Of a DNA stretch of 64,000 bases, positions 1-15,300 are shown piece by piece. The stretch's first letter is position 1. Each line of letters opens with the position of its first letter. The stretch is from Struthio camelus (taxonomy: Eukaryota > Chordata > Aves > Struthioniformes > Struthionidae), in assembly GCF_040807025.1 (NCBI RefSeq), contig NC_090967.1, positions 7,968,461 to 8,032,460 of the forward strand, written 5' to 3'. The translations under genes were made by a program, and so were the position numbers. The notes below the pieces were generated by a model. It did no database searches. It had not been told where the DNA came from and saw only the letters and a list, made by a program, of their open reading frames with translations.

Positions 1-3000
1 CAACTTACAGAGATTGTTTTTCTTCTTTGTACAGAGCTGTTATGACATGACTGAGTTGGATAGCCCCACTAGCATCTGCCTTACTTCCTTTGCAAACAAA
101 GCTGCAGTGGATATCCTGAGTAAGAGCATCTCTTCACATTGCTATAGCTGTCAGAGATCAGACAAAGAAAAAGAGGCAAAAATATTCTCTCTTGAGCTAC
201 CAGCTGAGGAGGCTATGACAGCAACCTGCAATACTAAACCAAGGTACTGAGGCACAAACCTGGTAGAGCAAGCAGCTCACTCCACTGCACTGTGGTAACT
301 GGATCTTTCCTTGGAGGGCAGTTAAATTGGAAAGAGACAAATGCTCAGGATCTTGCTTGCACAGACTCATTAACATCAAAAATCTTCATCTGTGGAGCAG
401 ATGAAGATGAAATCTTCATCTGTGGAACACATGGTATGTGTTCCATGTATTAGCTTGAAATGATTGGGAGATTAGCATTAGTCCTAGTACCTTGGGTGTT
501 AAAACACACCTGGCTTTTGCTTCTTTAGTTAATAGGATTATTCCACCTCCTATGAATGCAATCAATCACTTTGCTTTTCTCATCACAGAGCTTGCATGCT
601 TCCCTTGACTTCATTTTTAAGGACAGGAAAGGTGGAACTGACCTGGAAGTTGTCCTTCCATTGCTGATGCCCAAATAGGTTCGTAGAGTCAGTAAGGTTA
701 ATGAATAAAGCAGACATAACCAGCATTAAAATCACTTTTTTTTTTTTTTTTGATTCATAAACACATTTAACAGGTGCATTTTTAAGAACATCTGAATGAT
801 TTTTGGGGCATTCATTAAAACTACTTTTGAGGACTCTAACCTGCAAAAGTTAAATGAATGAGTGGGTTTTTTTTAAGCTCAAGGAACTCACGTTTGCCAT
901 TTGAACCAAAATCCCTATCCAAACCTGATTTAATCAGTAGATTTAAAAAGTCTTATTGTGGCTTTACATGCTACAGCAATATCTGGGAACAGAAAAAAAA
1001 GAAAGAAACTACATCTTTCTAGCTATTGCATAAATATACATCTGTCTAGCTCTCTAAACCAGCACAATGAACAAAAACCAGGAAGAAGAGATATGAATGG
1101 ATTTATGCCTTAACAAGTTTTGTTGTAGTTTTGCCAAACCTTTCAAGATACATCTTTGATGCTATTCTTGGCTAGCTAAAACATGCAGATTCTTATTCCT
1201 ATGTAAGTCAAATTGCAAAGGTTGCTGCTAGCATCTGTCTACCAGTGCAGGTGCTTTTAAGATGCTGGGTCCAACCAGAATAAGTGTGCTGTGTATCAAA
1301 GACTAATTAACCATGCAAATGCAACTTGCCTACACCAGTAATGGACATTTCAAGGTTCTGTTGAGGCTCAGTCCCATTGTCTATTCTGAGTTTACTGGAA
1401 CTGGGGAACAGAGGACAGCTACTCAGCTTTGTCTCTATCTATTGTGCGTGGATATATTCTTGATAGCCTATGGAAGTCTTTGCACCAGGCCAATAAAAAA
1501 CAATGCAGAATTTGTCAAGTCATTTCCATGCACTGGATTTAATAGACATACCAGATCCACTGACTAGTGTCAATGGTTAAGTGACCAGACATCACTATTT
1601 TTAGAAACATGCATGTGCCTGACGTGGCCATCCAGCAGAATTTGAGGTAAATGCAGTTCGGTTAAAAAACCTAAGAGGAAAGAATCCCTTTATTCTAAAT
1701 TAAATCTGATTTTCAGATGCAGTAAACATCATAAAGAGATGTAAAGGGAAACAACATCAGAGAAGTCTCAAAATAGATTTTTCTTTTTTTTCTTAGCAGT
1801 CAAAAGAGTTTTTTAAATCAGAACAGTTGTCTCCCCAGCTGATAAACCACACTCCTTTTGCATCAACTGCTAGGTATATTGTCACCATAATGATCAGAGT
1901 CATAGACTTCTCTGGACTTGTCAAATAGTAGAGCAGACCAGTGAGAATGTGGAGATGTCCTCTAATGAATGACCATGTACTTCTGTAAATAGAGTCTGCC
2001 CTGTGTGGAGTAGCAATCTCATAGTCCTTCATGGATGCTACAGGCCTTCTGAGGCTAGGGAGATGCTGCCCTTAAAGCTGGAACTATACAGGCTGGCTGT
2101 GCTGGAGCTTTACATTTCTGTGCAATTCCTGCGGAGAAACTCCAGACAGAAGAATAGGAACAGCCAGAGGGCATTTCTACAGGAGTGATTCACTTATCCT
2201 CATGCTTAAAGACAAAGCAGAGCAGGTGTGGGAATCCCCACTCTTGTTTTCTTTCTCCAGTTCAGAGGTGTATATCTCAAGGATTAAAGCAAGGAGGCGG
2301 TAGCTTCTAGCCTGACCCACTTAATTATTAGTTGCTACAAGAAAGCCTGGGAATCAGTTCTTTCTGGTTGTGTTCCTGGCTTATGTGTTCTTTAACAAAT
2401 GACTTAGTCTTTCTGGGCCTTAGCTTCAGCATTAAAACAAAAATAACTTATACACCGAGGTTGAAGTTAGCGGGCCTGAATCCAGACTGCCTCGGGCAAC
2501 TGAAATCAAAGCAGCCTTTTAGAATTCAGTTGGTTTGTCCACTGTGATCCTCCTCTGCTGTGAGAGATAAACTGTAAGAGTTTCACTTCTGTAACAATGC
2601 AGGCTTTAAGGAACGAAGGAAAATTTCTTCAGGCAACCAGGAAAAAAAAAAATCTCTGAAGATGGAAAAAAACGCAGTGACTCTACTGATGAAAGTAACA
2701 GGATTTCTAATAAAGGTTTGCAGATTTTACATCTCAGTGCTCTCACAGAGCTCCATCATCAATAAAGACTAGCCTGGTGTGTAAGTCAGGCCATGTTGAT
2801 TCAGAGATGACTAAACAAAGATAAATTGTAATTTGAGTATGACAAAGTGACACATCTCTGCACCAATCCAGACTGTATTAGTTCTCAGCACATTCTGAAA
2901 ATTATACCAAAGCACAGCTAATGATGTATCTGATCTACTTCTTCAAAGAAATTATAGGTTGCTAGGTAAATATACTCTTACTGGCTTGAAACCAATAGAG

Positions 3001-3100
3001 CTTTGGACTATCCTGACACTTTAGAAGCCAAACAGATTACATTATTTAACATATAGCTGAGTTAACTTGGTTTTCAAAAAAAATCTCTTCCAGTGACTGC
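1..3100. other. Non-coding flank downstream of SAFB
   Basis: No exon, RNA gene or recognisable transposable element could be supported here. The open frames are short (under 85 codons), overlap on both strands and show no domain. The sequence is AT-rich like the neighbouring introns. The only structured element seen is a pair of perfect hairpins near position 400, listed separately. Confidence 0.6.
381..445. repeat. Two adjacent perfect short hairpins with a direct repeat
   Basis: Bases 398-408 and 412-422 form an 11-bp perfect inverted repeat around a 3-base loop. Bases 423-432 and 436-445 form a second, 10-bp perfect inverted repeat, also around a 3-base loop. The 16-base stretch at 381-396 recurs almost exactly at 411-426. 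No function is known. It could be a fold-back remnant of a small inverted-repeat element or a chance product of local duplication. Confidence 0.6.
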
Positions 3101-3118
3101 TGAAACAAAGCAATTAAC

Positions 3119-3162
3119 TGTAAACTGGTTTTTATTTATGGAAAATGGAATGCTTCATTAAC
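3119..3162 (-). terminator. SAFB: SAFB 3' end block with poly(A) signal
   Basis: On the minus strand an AATAAA hexamer lies at 3,136-3,131, about 215 bases beyond the SAFB stop codon. It sits inside a block that is strongly similar to the SAFB2 3' end (38,362-38,408): both read GTTAATG, CATTCCATTTT, an A-rich AATAAA segment, then ACCAGTTTACAG. Shared flanking sequence between diverged paralogues supports this as the working poly(A) site. Cleavage would fall slightly to the left, near 3,100. Confidence 0.75.
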
Positions 3163-3351
3163 AAACATTTTAAATGGGATATGAACAACACATTACAAAA
3201 CAAATGAGTTCACATTGGCTTGAGGATAATAATATGGCAGCAGCTTAAAAAAAAAAATTACACTTACAGTAACCCATAAGTTACGATTAATGGTAACCCT
3301 GGGTGACAGATTCATTTCTGTTGCCACCTGCATTAAAAATTAAAAACACAT

Positions 3352-6300
3352 TCAGTAGCGACGGTTGAAACGGGGATCATTGGGTCTGTTTGCTCTCTCC
3401 TGGCCAGCAAATCCTTCTCCTTGCATTCCTCCTCCATGCATCATCTGGCTTTGGTTGCCACCTTGCATGAAACCTCCACGCCTAGAAAATGATTCAGACA
3501 TTTTAATTTTCTCTTGTAACTCTGGTTGTCAGACTGAGAGAGTGCATGTTGTTTACGCTTCCTGTATGATTTTTCACTCTTCAGTAAGATGCACCAGATA
3601 AAAATCATGGGAATATTTTATTATTCCCTGGCACTTAAATAGCAAGTCAGATAACTGATGCTCTCATAAAAATGTTTTTTTGGCTAATTTAAATATAACA
3701 GATGTCCTTTACGGAGAAGGGAAACTGGAACAAGAACAAATGCTTTGCTCCTCAAAACGTTCTTACCCTGACATGCCTCCACGATGCATCACATGGCCAG
3801 GTCTGCCTCTACCTCCACCTAAAAAAGTCCAAATGCTTCCTTTATATCCATAGTAACAGTTTTACTTCATCTCCAAGGCTAATAATGCCTGCAATTTCTG
3901 CTAGAGGTAGCACACCTAATGAGCTCTTGTGCAAAAAGCATACCTTGCCATCTCTCATGATCCCGTCCTATCACTCCTCCATCTACACTGCTTTGCCATG
4001 AACGATCTTGATGTGCTTCAAACTTTCGACCATGATCTCCCCAGTCACGTCCATCCCTGCAGAGGTATTAAATTCACATAATTTCATGTTAGCTGGAGCA
4101 TACAAAATAGATTCAAATAGAACACCACAGTCACAAACATATTCAAAGTATTCACCAAGACGCGTGCCAATCCTGTATTTATACTGGACATCTGTTTAGT
4201 CAAATCTTAATTGGCCTTCTGCACGATCTCCCTACCGTGACAAATAAGAGAACAAGATTTTCTTAATCTGGTTCACACTGCACTGATGCCCCTAATTCTT
4301 TCTCCAAATATCCCAGTGCTGTTTTGACCATCAATTTATTCTTGGTGTGTTCTGTAGGCTGGCTTACTCACAGGATTAAAAAAAAAAGTGCAAACATTTT
4401 ACTGACTTGTTTTTCCTTTCGAAGGGCTGACAGGATGGTCCTGCCAACAAATACAAATTACAAACCAGGAAAAAAAACACTACCATGAAAATTTGAAGCC
4501 TTAACAGAAACATAAGCAACAGTTAATTGAAAACATGAGGACTTTCAGATGTGCAGTTGTTTAAAAAATCATGCCGAGATATATGTTTTGATGCAAAGGC
4601 AATTGAAAGAACTACTCATGTGAAGTCCATCCAGCAAAGGACACACTCGGGGTAAAACTTGGATAAAGCAGAACTGTGTTTCCAAAACTGCATCCAACTT
4701 TTACACATGAAAATATTCATTCTCATGCATACTAACCGGGACTGCGGGGGCATCCCTCTACTTTCACTCATTCTTCTGTCAGATCCGTAGCTACCCCAAC
4801 TCTCCCGAGAGTCCCGTGAATGACGGTCCGGTCCTCCATGGCGCTCATCTGGATAATGCTAAAAGACAAACAACGTTTATAGGAATGCCCAAATCTGACT
4901 TTATAATTGTTAAAAGTAGCTCAGCTGCAATTACTCAATCTCACAGCTTAGCCATCAGCAAAGGGCATTTGAGGATTCCAAGACTCCACAAAAATCATCT
5001 CTCACTGCTTGAATCTGCCTTGATCTTCCCCCTTCCCCCACCCACTCAAAAACCTGCAAACATCTTTAATAGTTTTACTGTTATTTCCATACTACCTGGC
5101 AGAGCGAAGCTTTCTCAGTTTTATAGGTATTTTGTACTTTTGCATTTTCTCTATAATCATTTGGAATAGTCTGCCTCTTTTGGCACACTTCATTTGTTTT
5201 GTTTACAGCATGTCAAAATAACTATATCTGCCTTTTACAATGAACAAGTATTCGAATACAATTCATCCTTACCTACTAAAGAGAAAAGGACAATCTTACA
5301 ATGGATATGTATTTCAGTTTACATAATTAACTTGTTAACTACTGAAATTTACTCTAACACACATTATGGGAAACTGGGTTATAAAAAGTTAGACATTTTG
5401 TAGCTTTATAAAGCAGGTATCTAAAAGCAACTCACTTGTCCATCCCGATCTCCCATCGCTGTCCTTGATCCATCTCTCCTACAAACAGCCAATTCAAATC
5501 AGATTCTGTTAGTAAAATATACAGTAGTCTCTAACAACCCAATTAGTGTAGGATTTTCATAGATGAAAAATCCTGCTTCCATGTAGCGCCAACAAATAGC
5601 TGGAATATATGGAAGCCATAACAAGTTTTGGCTTGCTGGAAAACAAACAGTCCTAAGTGATGAAACAGAATATTCTCAGTTAAACAGGTAGGTCCCTGGT
5701 CTACAGTATTATTTAGAATTTTTTCAGAATCCTACCCTGCCCACCCCCCCCCCAAAAAAAAAGAAAAAAAAAAAGCGTGAAACAGCATCACAAGCAGAGC
5801 ACTGAAAAAGCCTGCCAAAAAGTTTAACTCATGGCATAGTGCAGATCTCTTCAGGGTTATATAGGATTTCAAAAGAAAGTCCGCTGCCACTAAGCCACAC
5901 TTAAAAAATAAAGCGCAAAACAAACACACAGTAAAGAAGAGGCAGCAAAATGCAACATTAAATACATTTTTGCCTTTTGGTTTCAGGCAATACAGTGAAG
6001 GTAAAACACCAACCTGTCTATTGAATGGTCTTGATAACGGCCACGATCCCGATGATCAAAGTCATGGAAGCGATCCTGGCGACTGAAGTCTGAATGGTAC
6101 CTATCATTCATTGCCATTCGTTTTGCTTCTGGCCAGTATGGGTCATCTCTCCTGAGAGAAAGAGCATATTCATTTTAGTCGAGACAGTGGTTTTTTTTAA
6201 AACTGTTCTCTCCATCCAAACCATGCAAACTAGAAGCATGTAAATAACTTCAAAAAGGGATTAGACAAATTCAGAGAGGTAGGTTGTTGGGGCTATTAAA

Positions 6301-9300
6301 CAAGATCATCTCAATGCAACCTACCACTGCAGAATACTAGAAGCTGAGAGCGTATTTGAAGGAGAAAAATAGCTTTTCATAGTGCAGGCTGACAAGACAG
6401 AACCTAGCAGCAACATATTTTCCACTTGTATTTGCTGGCTTTACCTGCCATCTATGTCATACGGTCTTCTCATTGCAGACCGACGTTCCTGTTCATAGCG
6501 CAATTGCTCATGCTGGCGTCGCAGCTCTTCTCTTTCTCGCTGAATGCGATCTTGTTCTCTTCTCCTTTCGTGCTCTATGTGCATTCTTTCTCTCTCCAGT
6601 CTCTCTCTTTCCATCCGTTCTCGTTCAAGACGCTGTCTTTCAATTTCCAGTCTCTCACGAGCAATCTCAAGCCTCTCCCTTTCTTCTCGTTCCCGGATAG
6701 TTTGCAGGTGCTGCTGCCTTTCCCGACGCTCACGTGTGCTGTTTTAACAGAAATGAAAGGTTAGAGATCTAATACTTCAACAAAAAAATGAAGTTAAAGG
6801 GAAAAGAAGATTAAAACCACAGTAATTGCAAAGTAGGGGCAATTCCTCTAAATTAGACCTAGGAGAGGGGGGCAAGGAGGGGAGACGCTCAATGTACACA
6901 TGAATAACTTCGTTCAGAAACTGACTGTATTGCTCCCAAAGTATCCATCTGTGGGGGCAGATAACCCTGTATGGTCTTCAGAATTTGAATCCAAATCCCC
7001 TAGCTCTTTTCTTCTATTCAAATGCAATATCCAACTCCAAAGGAAGCAGGAAAGGTGAGCTGGGTAATATGATTCCACTACAGTTCAGAAATCCACTTAT
7101 GATAGGTAAGCTTTTCCCTCTCCATTAAAAATGGTGAAAGCATTTCCCTCCCTCTCCAATTCAGCTTTCCTTAGATAAGTTATGAAGTTTTGTAATGACT
7201 GGAAAACGTCTCAACATGGAATTCAGATCACAGTTTTTGCAAGGAATTTGAAGTATAGCCATTACCACCTTTATCTTGTATGAAATATCATGAAAAGAAA
7301 AAACCTCAAATGTAATTAAGTACCTGAATTAGGTTCTTAACTAAAAGGATCCAAAGTGGAAACTTTGAAGGGTTGCTGAAAAATCCCACTATTTCTCTAC
7401 GGACGCAATGTATTTAAATACAAAAATATTCATCTTGTTTTATTTCAAATGCTATGGAGAATTTGAATACTGTGACAAGGCAAGGTCTTATTTTGAGAAC
7501 CCTTCTCCTGGCCTTTCCCAGTATATTTGAGTGCAGGGAGTTCAGAATTATCATTTCTCTACTAAAATGTATTCTCAGCTAAGGAGAGCAGCATATTTAA
7601 TCAATCTAAAACAATTATCTACAAAATGGAAAAAAGATCAAAGAATTTAAAGCTTAATATTCAAAACAAGTAGTGTCAAGAATCAGTGCTTTCCCAATTC
7701 AATAGGTATGTGACCCATAAACATATAACTAACTACAAATAGAAGACAAATTACAAAATTCTTCAACTCTTAAATCACTTAAATTAAATTATCTTCATCT
7801 AAGAAAAACAAACAAACAATTTCACTGTTGCTCTTACCGGCGCTGTTCTGCCTCTCTCATTTTTCGTTGTGCTTTAATTTTGTCAAATGGGACAATGCCT
7901 TGTCTCTCTCTGCTTTCTGATTTGCGATCCTGACTCTTAATGCTCTGTATTTAATATTGAAATAGAAAAACTTAAGGGAGTACATTTACAAAGGGAAAAC
8001 TGTAACAAACAATAATTTAATCAGTATTTCCATTCATACATATATGTCAAAGCTTGGTCCCCACATTAAAAAAAAAAAATTGTGCTTCTTTAACATTACA
8101 GAAACATCATATAATTAACACAAAAGACTTAGGTTCCCTCATTTAGTTTGGCTGGATTTCATTGTTGAATATGGTATCAGCCATATGAAAAGTATTTTAC
8201 TAATTAAGATCCAAATCCATATTATAGAAACTCTCATCAGAATCAGTAAGTATAGGTTATATGTAGCTTGGCAGGATTCAATATCTGTTTCTAAGCAAAA
8301 CTGATATATAGCGTTCCTCTGCAGAAACATTACTTACTCTGTCTTTTGATGTAGTTGATGTTTTCACACTAATAACAGGTTCTCCTTTAGATTTATCCAT
8401 TACTACAGTTCTCTCTGTTCCTTTACTTCCTAAATAAATTGGACGTTGAAGGGGAAGGGATGAGGGGGGAGGGAAAAAAAACCCCTATATTACACAGGCC
8501 ATTCTTTTCAGTGCTAGAAGTCATCTCCTCTAAAATGTGAAACAGGCATTTAGTCCTCTCTTCAAAAAACATTTCATCACCTACAACTATTCTAAGCACT
8601 TCTGTTAAGGATGAAACAATGTCACACCCCTCTGCCCTGCGCCCACCCTGCCCCCCGCCCCCCCCCCCGTAAATTGCACTATTCAGATTTCCACCTGAGA
8701 AGCTCAACACATTCTAGAAACACTGTCAGGTTTGAAAAGAACTAACTGCTATTAATTGTTCACATTTAACCATGTCTTTTACACGTTGAAAAAACAGTAG
8801 CTAAATTACCTGATTTGGTAGTTTTAGGTTGATCTGATGAACCAGGCTTCAGTTCATCTTTATCTTTTCTTTCTTTTTCATCTTTGTCTTCTGTTTTTTT
8901 AGAATCATCTTTTTGGTCAGATTTCTCATCCCTTTTAACACTGCCAGCTCTATAGATAGATATCGATACAGATTAGAGTGATACTGAGTAAGAGAAAAGA
9001 AAATTGAGAGAGAGAAAAAAATGCTAGCAGCACAATAACAAAGTAGAGTTCTGATGTGCTAAAAGAGTCAGAGATTTCTACAGATTTCCTTCTACAACTC
9101 CTTCTGCTGTAATACAAAACAATTAGACCACGCTATGCAGTTTTCATAAAAACTTGTCTGAGATTCAGGTAATTCAGCTATATGCAAAATGAAAAAAATC
9201 TATACTACCATGTGCTTAATGCCCACAAAGATTCTTATAAGAAGACATGACAATTATGAAGTGCAAATGTGAAGCATTTTTGTGGTGCTGCTGCCAAACA

Positions 9301-12300
9301 CAAGGAAGTCGATACTACATAGTGACCAGGCAAGCCTTTCTGAGCACTAGATGAACTACAGGCCAAAAGGTTGCCAGCAAATAGCATTTAGTAGGAATTA
9401 TTATGCAAGAAAATAATTAAAACAAAGGACTTAACGTCTTTCAGCTACTCTCACTAGTACTAAACTGAAAAAAGCGTAGTGCTATAGAAGAATGTATTCT
9501 GGGAAAAGGATCTTGGAAAACTGATCTTTAACTGTGATGGCATCAACATGAAAAAGCCCTGTTCTCATGAGTAGGATTTAAAGGACAGAGTGACACATTG
9601 CTCACAATTCTCAAATGGCCTTTTCCATAGATTTATGACAACAGAGTATCACAATCTTTTCTGAAAAACAAATGTAGCTAAATTAAAAAGCATTCTTGAA
9701 ATTGCAAGATTCATTGACTAGCGTAAAGAACATAATGGAAACATAGAAGCTAGGGGCTGAACATGAACAGAATTATATTTTGTAGTAAAAGTTGGAAAGA
9801 TGCACTTTTTTTTGGATATTTGCCACAGAGATTTCTTAACCTAACTTTGTTTTTTCTGACAAATCAACATGAATTGAAGAACAGCAAAACATCTACGGAC
9901 ACAGAATTTGTAAAACAATACCTCTCATTGACTGTTTCTTTCTTCGCTTCACCCTCTTTTTTCTCAATTGGCTTCTTCCCAGCAGGTTCACTTTTTGCCT
10001 GAAATTTATTTTGCACAGCAGCTGAGAATGTGATCTCCATTGTTTGTACAATCTAATGGTGATGAGATATCTTTGGGGAACGGTACTCACTTTTTCTACA
10101 GAAATTATTTTCCCATGTAACTCTGTTTTGTGGAGGTGAGTAATACATTTTGTTGCTTCCTCAGCTGTAGACATTGTAACAAAGCCATAACAGCGAGCAC
10201 CAGGACTACGAGCATTGGTGACCACTTTTGCACCAACCACCTTTCCAAAAAAAGAAAGATGTATTAGCCTCATTGTAATGAGTACCCACCATTTAACAGC
10301 AAGTACAAGCTCCATTTCCACTCTGCTTTATTCCTGTCCATCATCATTTTTGGGACATCTACTTTTAACAGATAAACACAAAAGAAGTATTTCTTGGAGT
10401 CAAGCATTCTTCTGTTGCCAATGCAATGCTGCAAAAGCTGAATCAATAGAGGGCACCCAAAGAATAAACTCTGTTTTGAACAAAAAAAAATTTAAAAAGG
10501 GCTAACTTGATATCAACAACATCATTTTGCTGAAGAGCAACAAAGGGAATAAGAGCCTAGTACAAATTTGTAAGACACCTTCCACCCACATGCTAATAAT
10601 GCTCTCTCAACAATCTGCTAAGTCCCATCTCACCTTCAAAAAAATGTTGCTTTTTGAGTCACTGCTAAGAGGCAGACACAGAATGTTATCTGTAATCCTG
10701 TTTAAGAAACAGGAAGTTTTCCCAAAGAAATATAACTTTTAAAGGTCTACAGAAAATACCTATGTCTTTTTGTAAGTGTTGCTTACTTATGCAAACAGAT
10801 TTAATACAGCTCACTCTGTATTAGAGAAATAAATTTCACAGAAGCTTCATATTCTAAAGTACAGCTGAATAAAGAACATACTTTTGAACACTGTATTTAC
10901 TGCAGATATACTTTTACCTCTTGCAAGCTCTGCTTCTGTTAATACTCCAAAGAGAAGAACAATAATTTTATTTAAACGACTAAATGTTACTAATGCACTT
11001 AAGCAGAGGCAAATACTGAGGTGGCTGTCATGTATTTTTCTTTAATTACATATTTTACATTCTGTGCTATTTCTCTATGGCCAACACATTCCAGCTTACC
11101 AGACAGAATTTTGAACAGATAAATGGAAGACAAATACTGCATTTTTTTTTAAATGATATGCAGGGGAAAAAAAAGGTTTGATTTAATTTGCAAAAAGCAA
11201 TAGTTGCACAACATTCAAACAATCTCATAACTGTGCTACACTTAATTCATTTTTGTGTTTATTGCAAGGTTGCAGTTTAGGTTCTCCAGTATTTTAGTTA
11301 AACATTCAGTAACCCATTGCTAGCACGTACAGTTTTCTCTAACTATAACCTGCTGACAAAGTCATCTGTAAATAAGTTTCAAGGTTTTTAGAAAAATACT
11401 TAATAATCAACTCAGTGCAAGAAAAGTTATTAATTCTGGCCCCTGTCTTCTATTAAACTAGTTCTTTCAACTTCCCAATTGATAGGGAGATTTAGTTTGC
11501 CGTTTTGTCTATCATTAAGAACAACTGTAGTAAAAACACCCAAAGAAGCACTTTTTTAAGCAACGGTGTCATCGCGAGACAAAAATAAATCTTCAAGTAC
11601 TGAGACAGTTTTTAAATGCTCCACAATAAATATGTTTCAACATATTTTACTTAGTCCTAAAATGCCTCTAATAAACAGTGTTAAGCTCACTGTTTACTGT
11701 GAATTCCCAATGAGTGAAGATATTATGATAGTACAGCACAGGAGACAAACATATTCAAACAGTCATCAGCTGTCATAAAGGACTGGAAATGGAATTTTAC
11801 TTTTATTTAGCAAAGAAAATATACAATAAAAAAAGTTTAGGCAGACATTCAGTATGAACTTGTGCAACCTTTTTCTTGTTATCCCACAATATTTTTGATA
11901 ATTCAGTTCTTTTTACTGGTATGGTAAAAAGAAGTGGCAGGAGCATAAGAAGTCTTAATAAGACAGAGTCAAGTGAAAATACCGAAAAACTCACCTTCCC
12001 ATATTTGCTAAACAGATTCTTCAAATCTGTAGCTCTGGTAGTAGAGGCAAGTCCACTCACCCAAAAGTTTCTACTAGAACTGCCAGCATTGCGACCTAAT
12101 TAGAAAAACAAAACAAAATCCAAAACCCTGATTATTTCAAGAACTATTTCTAAATCAAAAAGGAGCTGTTCCACAAAGCCTTCATGTTTTAAAACATAGA
12201 GCAAATGAAGTGTAACATTCCCCTCCCCTCCAGTGTTTCATGTACCTAAAGGCAATTAGTACTTGAAGTCCAAAATCTTTAAGAGGAAGCTACAACCTTT

Positions 12301-15300
12301 GGTATGTGTGACCGAAATATGTTATGCGACCGAAATATGTTATGTCATTCTTCAGAGACGCCTTAGCTCAAACAGTTTTGTTATTTGGAGTAACCATGGC
12401 TCCTCAGAACGTGTCTGGACAGATCCCAAACTCTGCACTTACAGAAAAAGGCTGAAGACCTGCAAGGTCTGCAGAACTGTGTTAGTACCCGTGCGTGCTG
12501 ATGTCTTGCCCTCCTTACCTCCAGGACTTCAAAGGAGTGATGATGGGATGCAGATTAACCATACCTCTCAACGAATGACATTCACCATAAAGAAAGCATG
12601 AAAATCTCTCTCTGAATTTCTACTCTCAGGGATTCCAACTGGGGTACCAACAGTTCACCCATCACTTCAGTTGAAGGAGTCAGAAAAGTCCTGGTTTAAT
12701 TTAACTACATAAGAATTGCAGAGCTCCCAATCTGGCATCCGAACTAGGAAAATTATTTTTTAATAAATGTTTACAAATTTGTAAAAGCTGAAAATCCAGG
12801 ACCTAGTGATTAATAAGAGTTCAAATTGAACTCAAATGCTGACATACAAATTTCTAAAGCACAATTATTTCTTAGGCAGTACAAGAAGGTTGCTCATACT
12901 TTAGATATATCTGATGTTTGAGGGAAAGAGAATAGGTGCTGGTAGATGGCAAACTGCACTGAATGACTGACTTAGGCTCATCTCCATAAACTCAGCTGTG
13001 ACAACCAAGTCCAACCTATTCTTCCATAATTTCACCGATTCCCAGTTGAGTTCTCTTTCACTGAGGAATGTACTAGAGGGAAATCAGGAAAAAATCGTTA
13101 TCCCTTTTCTAAATGTTCTCATATACTCAAATTTTACTATTTGCTGGTCAACTTGAAGCACTTAAGTTGGGATACTGTTTCCAGTCTCCTTTGAAATATC
13201 TTTACTGTCCTTTCAGTTCCATAGGCCTCCATGAACCATGTGAAGCAGGTCTCAGTCTAGCTATTTGCATTTGTGCCAAAAGCTATTTTGCTTGGAGGTA
13301 TAAGAAATTTCTCAGAACTGCTTTCAGAGAGGGGAAACATTTCTTCTCAAAAAACACAAGATTTTTCAGAAAATCCATAAAAAGAAAAGCAGATTTTTTT
13401 TTGGCATAAATAAATAAATAATATCCAGAAAGAGGAGGTTAATTTTGGATATTTAACAACTGCATAGATTCCAATGCTTTGCTGCTAAAATACACCATCT
13501 AATACAAAAACAGTGTTTCCTGAAACAATTCTTAGATTATTTTAACTTTTATTTTTAAAAAGAAACATACCTTTCTCATCTTTTGAGGTTATCTTTGTAT
13601 CTGCATCCTCAACAGGGCTAAAGACAAAAAATCATGTTATTCAAGTCAGAAAGAAAAATGACTAACTATAAATTATGAAGATGCTAAAATTAAATACCTA
13701 CCAGAAAAAATGTTGCAAACAAAAACACACCTTTGTATGCCTGATTTAAGAAATCTGACAAGAAATAAGGGAAGTCAGATTCTTAAACAGACTTATATTT
13801 GGAAGAAGTTTAAAAATAAGAGTAATTTAAGAAAACAACCTTTGAAGGTTGAGGAAGGAAAGAAATCAAACCCTCTGTGTTTACAAAAGATCTGCACAAG
13901 GAGAAATAAAACAGATTCTTTAGGAATAGGCTACAATTTCATCAGTCTTGGTGGCCAATTGAAGGAAACAGCTTATTCGCATCACTTAATGACCAATGAA
14001 AAAAGATAGCATCTGGTCTAGAACGGAGAAAAAACAAACCTCTTTTTCTGATCACCGCCCTCACTGGTTGAGGACTCTTTAGTAGCAGGGGATTCCTCAG
14101 AATTAGCTTTGTCTTCTGTTTTCTTGGCATCTTCTTTGCTATCTTTGGCTTCGGGACCTGCGCCTTTTTCCGCTGTTTCCCCACTAGAGACTTCCAGGCC
14201 TTGGGTTCGTTTGCTACTCTGATCGCTTAGGGTCTCTACTACTAAAGATTCAGAGTCCAGTTTCTCTTCCTCTATTGTCTGTTCACTTGTCTCCCCTTTT
14301 GCTACAACTAAACGCTTTGCTTCCTTCCTTGCCAAAGCCTGTGCCGATTTGCTGTCCAAATCTAAAGCATCTTCCTCCAACTGAGCGGCAGCAAGAGCGT
14401 CCTCTTCCTCGGCTAGCTTCTTGCCTGGCACCACGTTACTTGCTTCCTGTGCATGTGGCTGCTCCACTTCGGAAGTTTCTTCGTTAAGTAGTTCAGATTT
14501 ACAAGTTTCCCCCAAAATGTCGAGTATTTTCTCATTTTCTACGGATTTAACAGGAATAGAATGGCACAAGATTTAATCACCAGGGAAATACAGCAATCAC
14601 AAATGTGGAACTGGCATGGCTGCCACACTAACACCAAGAGAACTTCTAAGCTACACAGAGATTGGAAAACCCTAGTGTACACAGTGTTAAAACTACTACG
14701 CTAACTGCAGTCTGACAAACTACTGTATCAACCCTAAAACGTTACAGGGAAGAAAAATGCCCCCACAGATTTAACAAAAAACCTTCTGGCTGATCCTTGA
14801 TATTCTTCATGAAATCGTTCAGGTCTGTTTCTTCTCTATTTAGCTTCCAAAGTCCAAGATGCTTAACTGAATATATCAATGCATTGAAAGTTCAATTTCC
14901 TAATTTCTGTGAAATTCTTTAAGCAGACAGTCCAACATGAAAACTGGGCATCTTCTGATGGTGCATGAGTGTGTTTGCAGTCCAGAAAGTGAAAAGTATC
15001 TGTATGGAATTTCCAGGAAGAAACTCTCTTCTTTCTTCTGTATCCAGTATCTAATCTTTAAATTTTAATGCCCTACAATATCTTTTTACTGCTTTTACTG
15101 CTTTCTATTCAGTTACAGAGTTAAGGTGTATGCGATATCACAAGATCTGTTTACAAGTAGAATCTTTAGCTTTTAGACTGTGATTAACTTCTCTAAATCC
15201 ATTTATGTAGTTTAACAGGTTTTTAAACCATTTCATTTCACTGAAAATATTTCAAAGATGACAAGCATTACTTCACAGATCTGGGGATATGATTGGGTTT

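Noticed and set aside
14..250. Possible exon of a neighbouring gene at the left edge
   Set aside because: A pyrimidine-rich TGTACAG precedes an open stretch, but the peptide is not recognisable and no donor in phase could be supported.
13942..14487. Identical unrelated-looking short frames present in both genes
   Set aside because: These are out-of-frame and antisense readings of exon 7. Their only value is to confirm nucleotide identity of the two copies.
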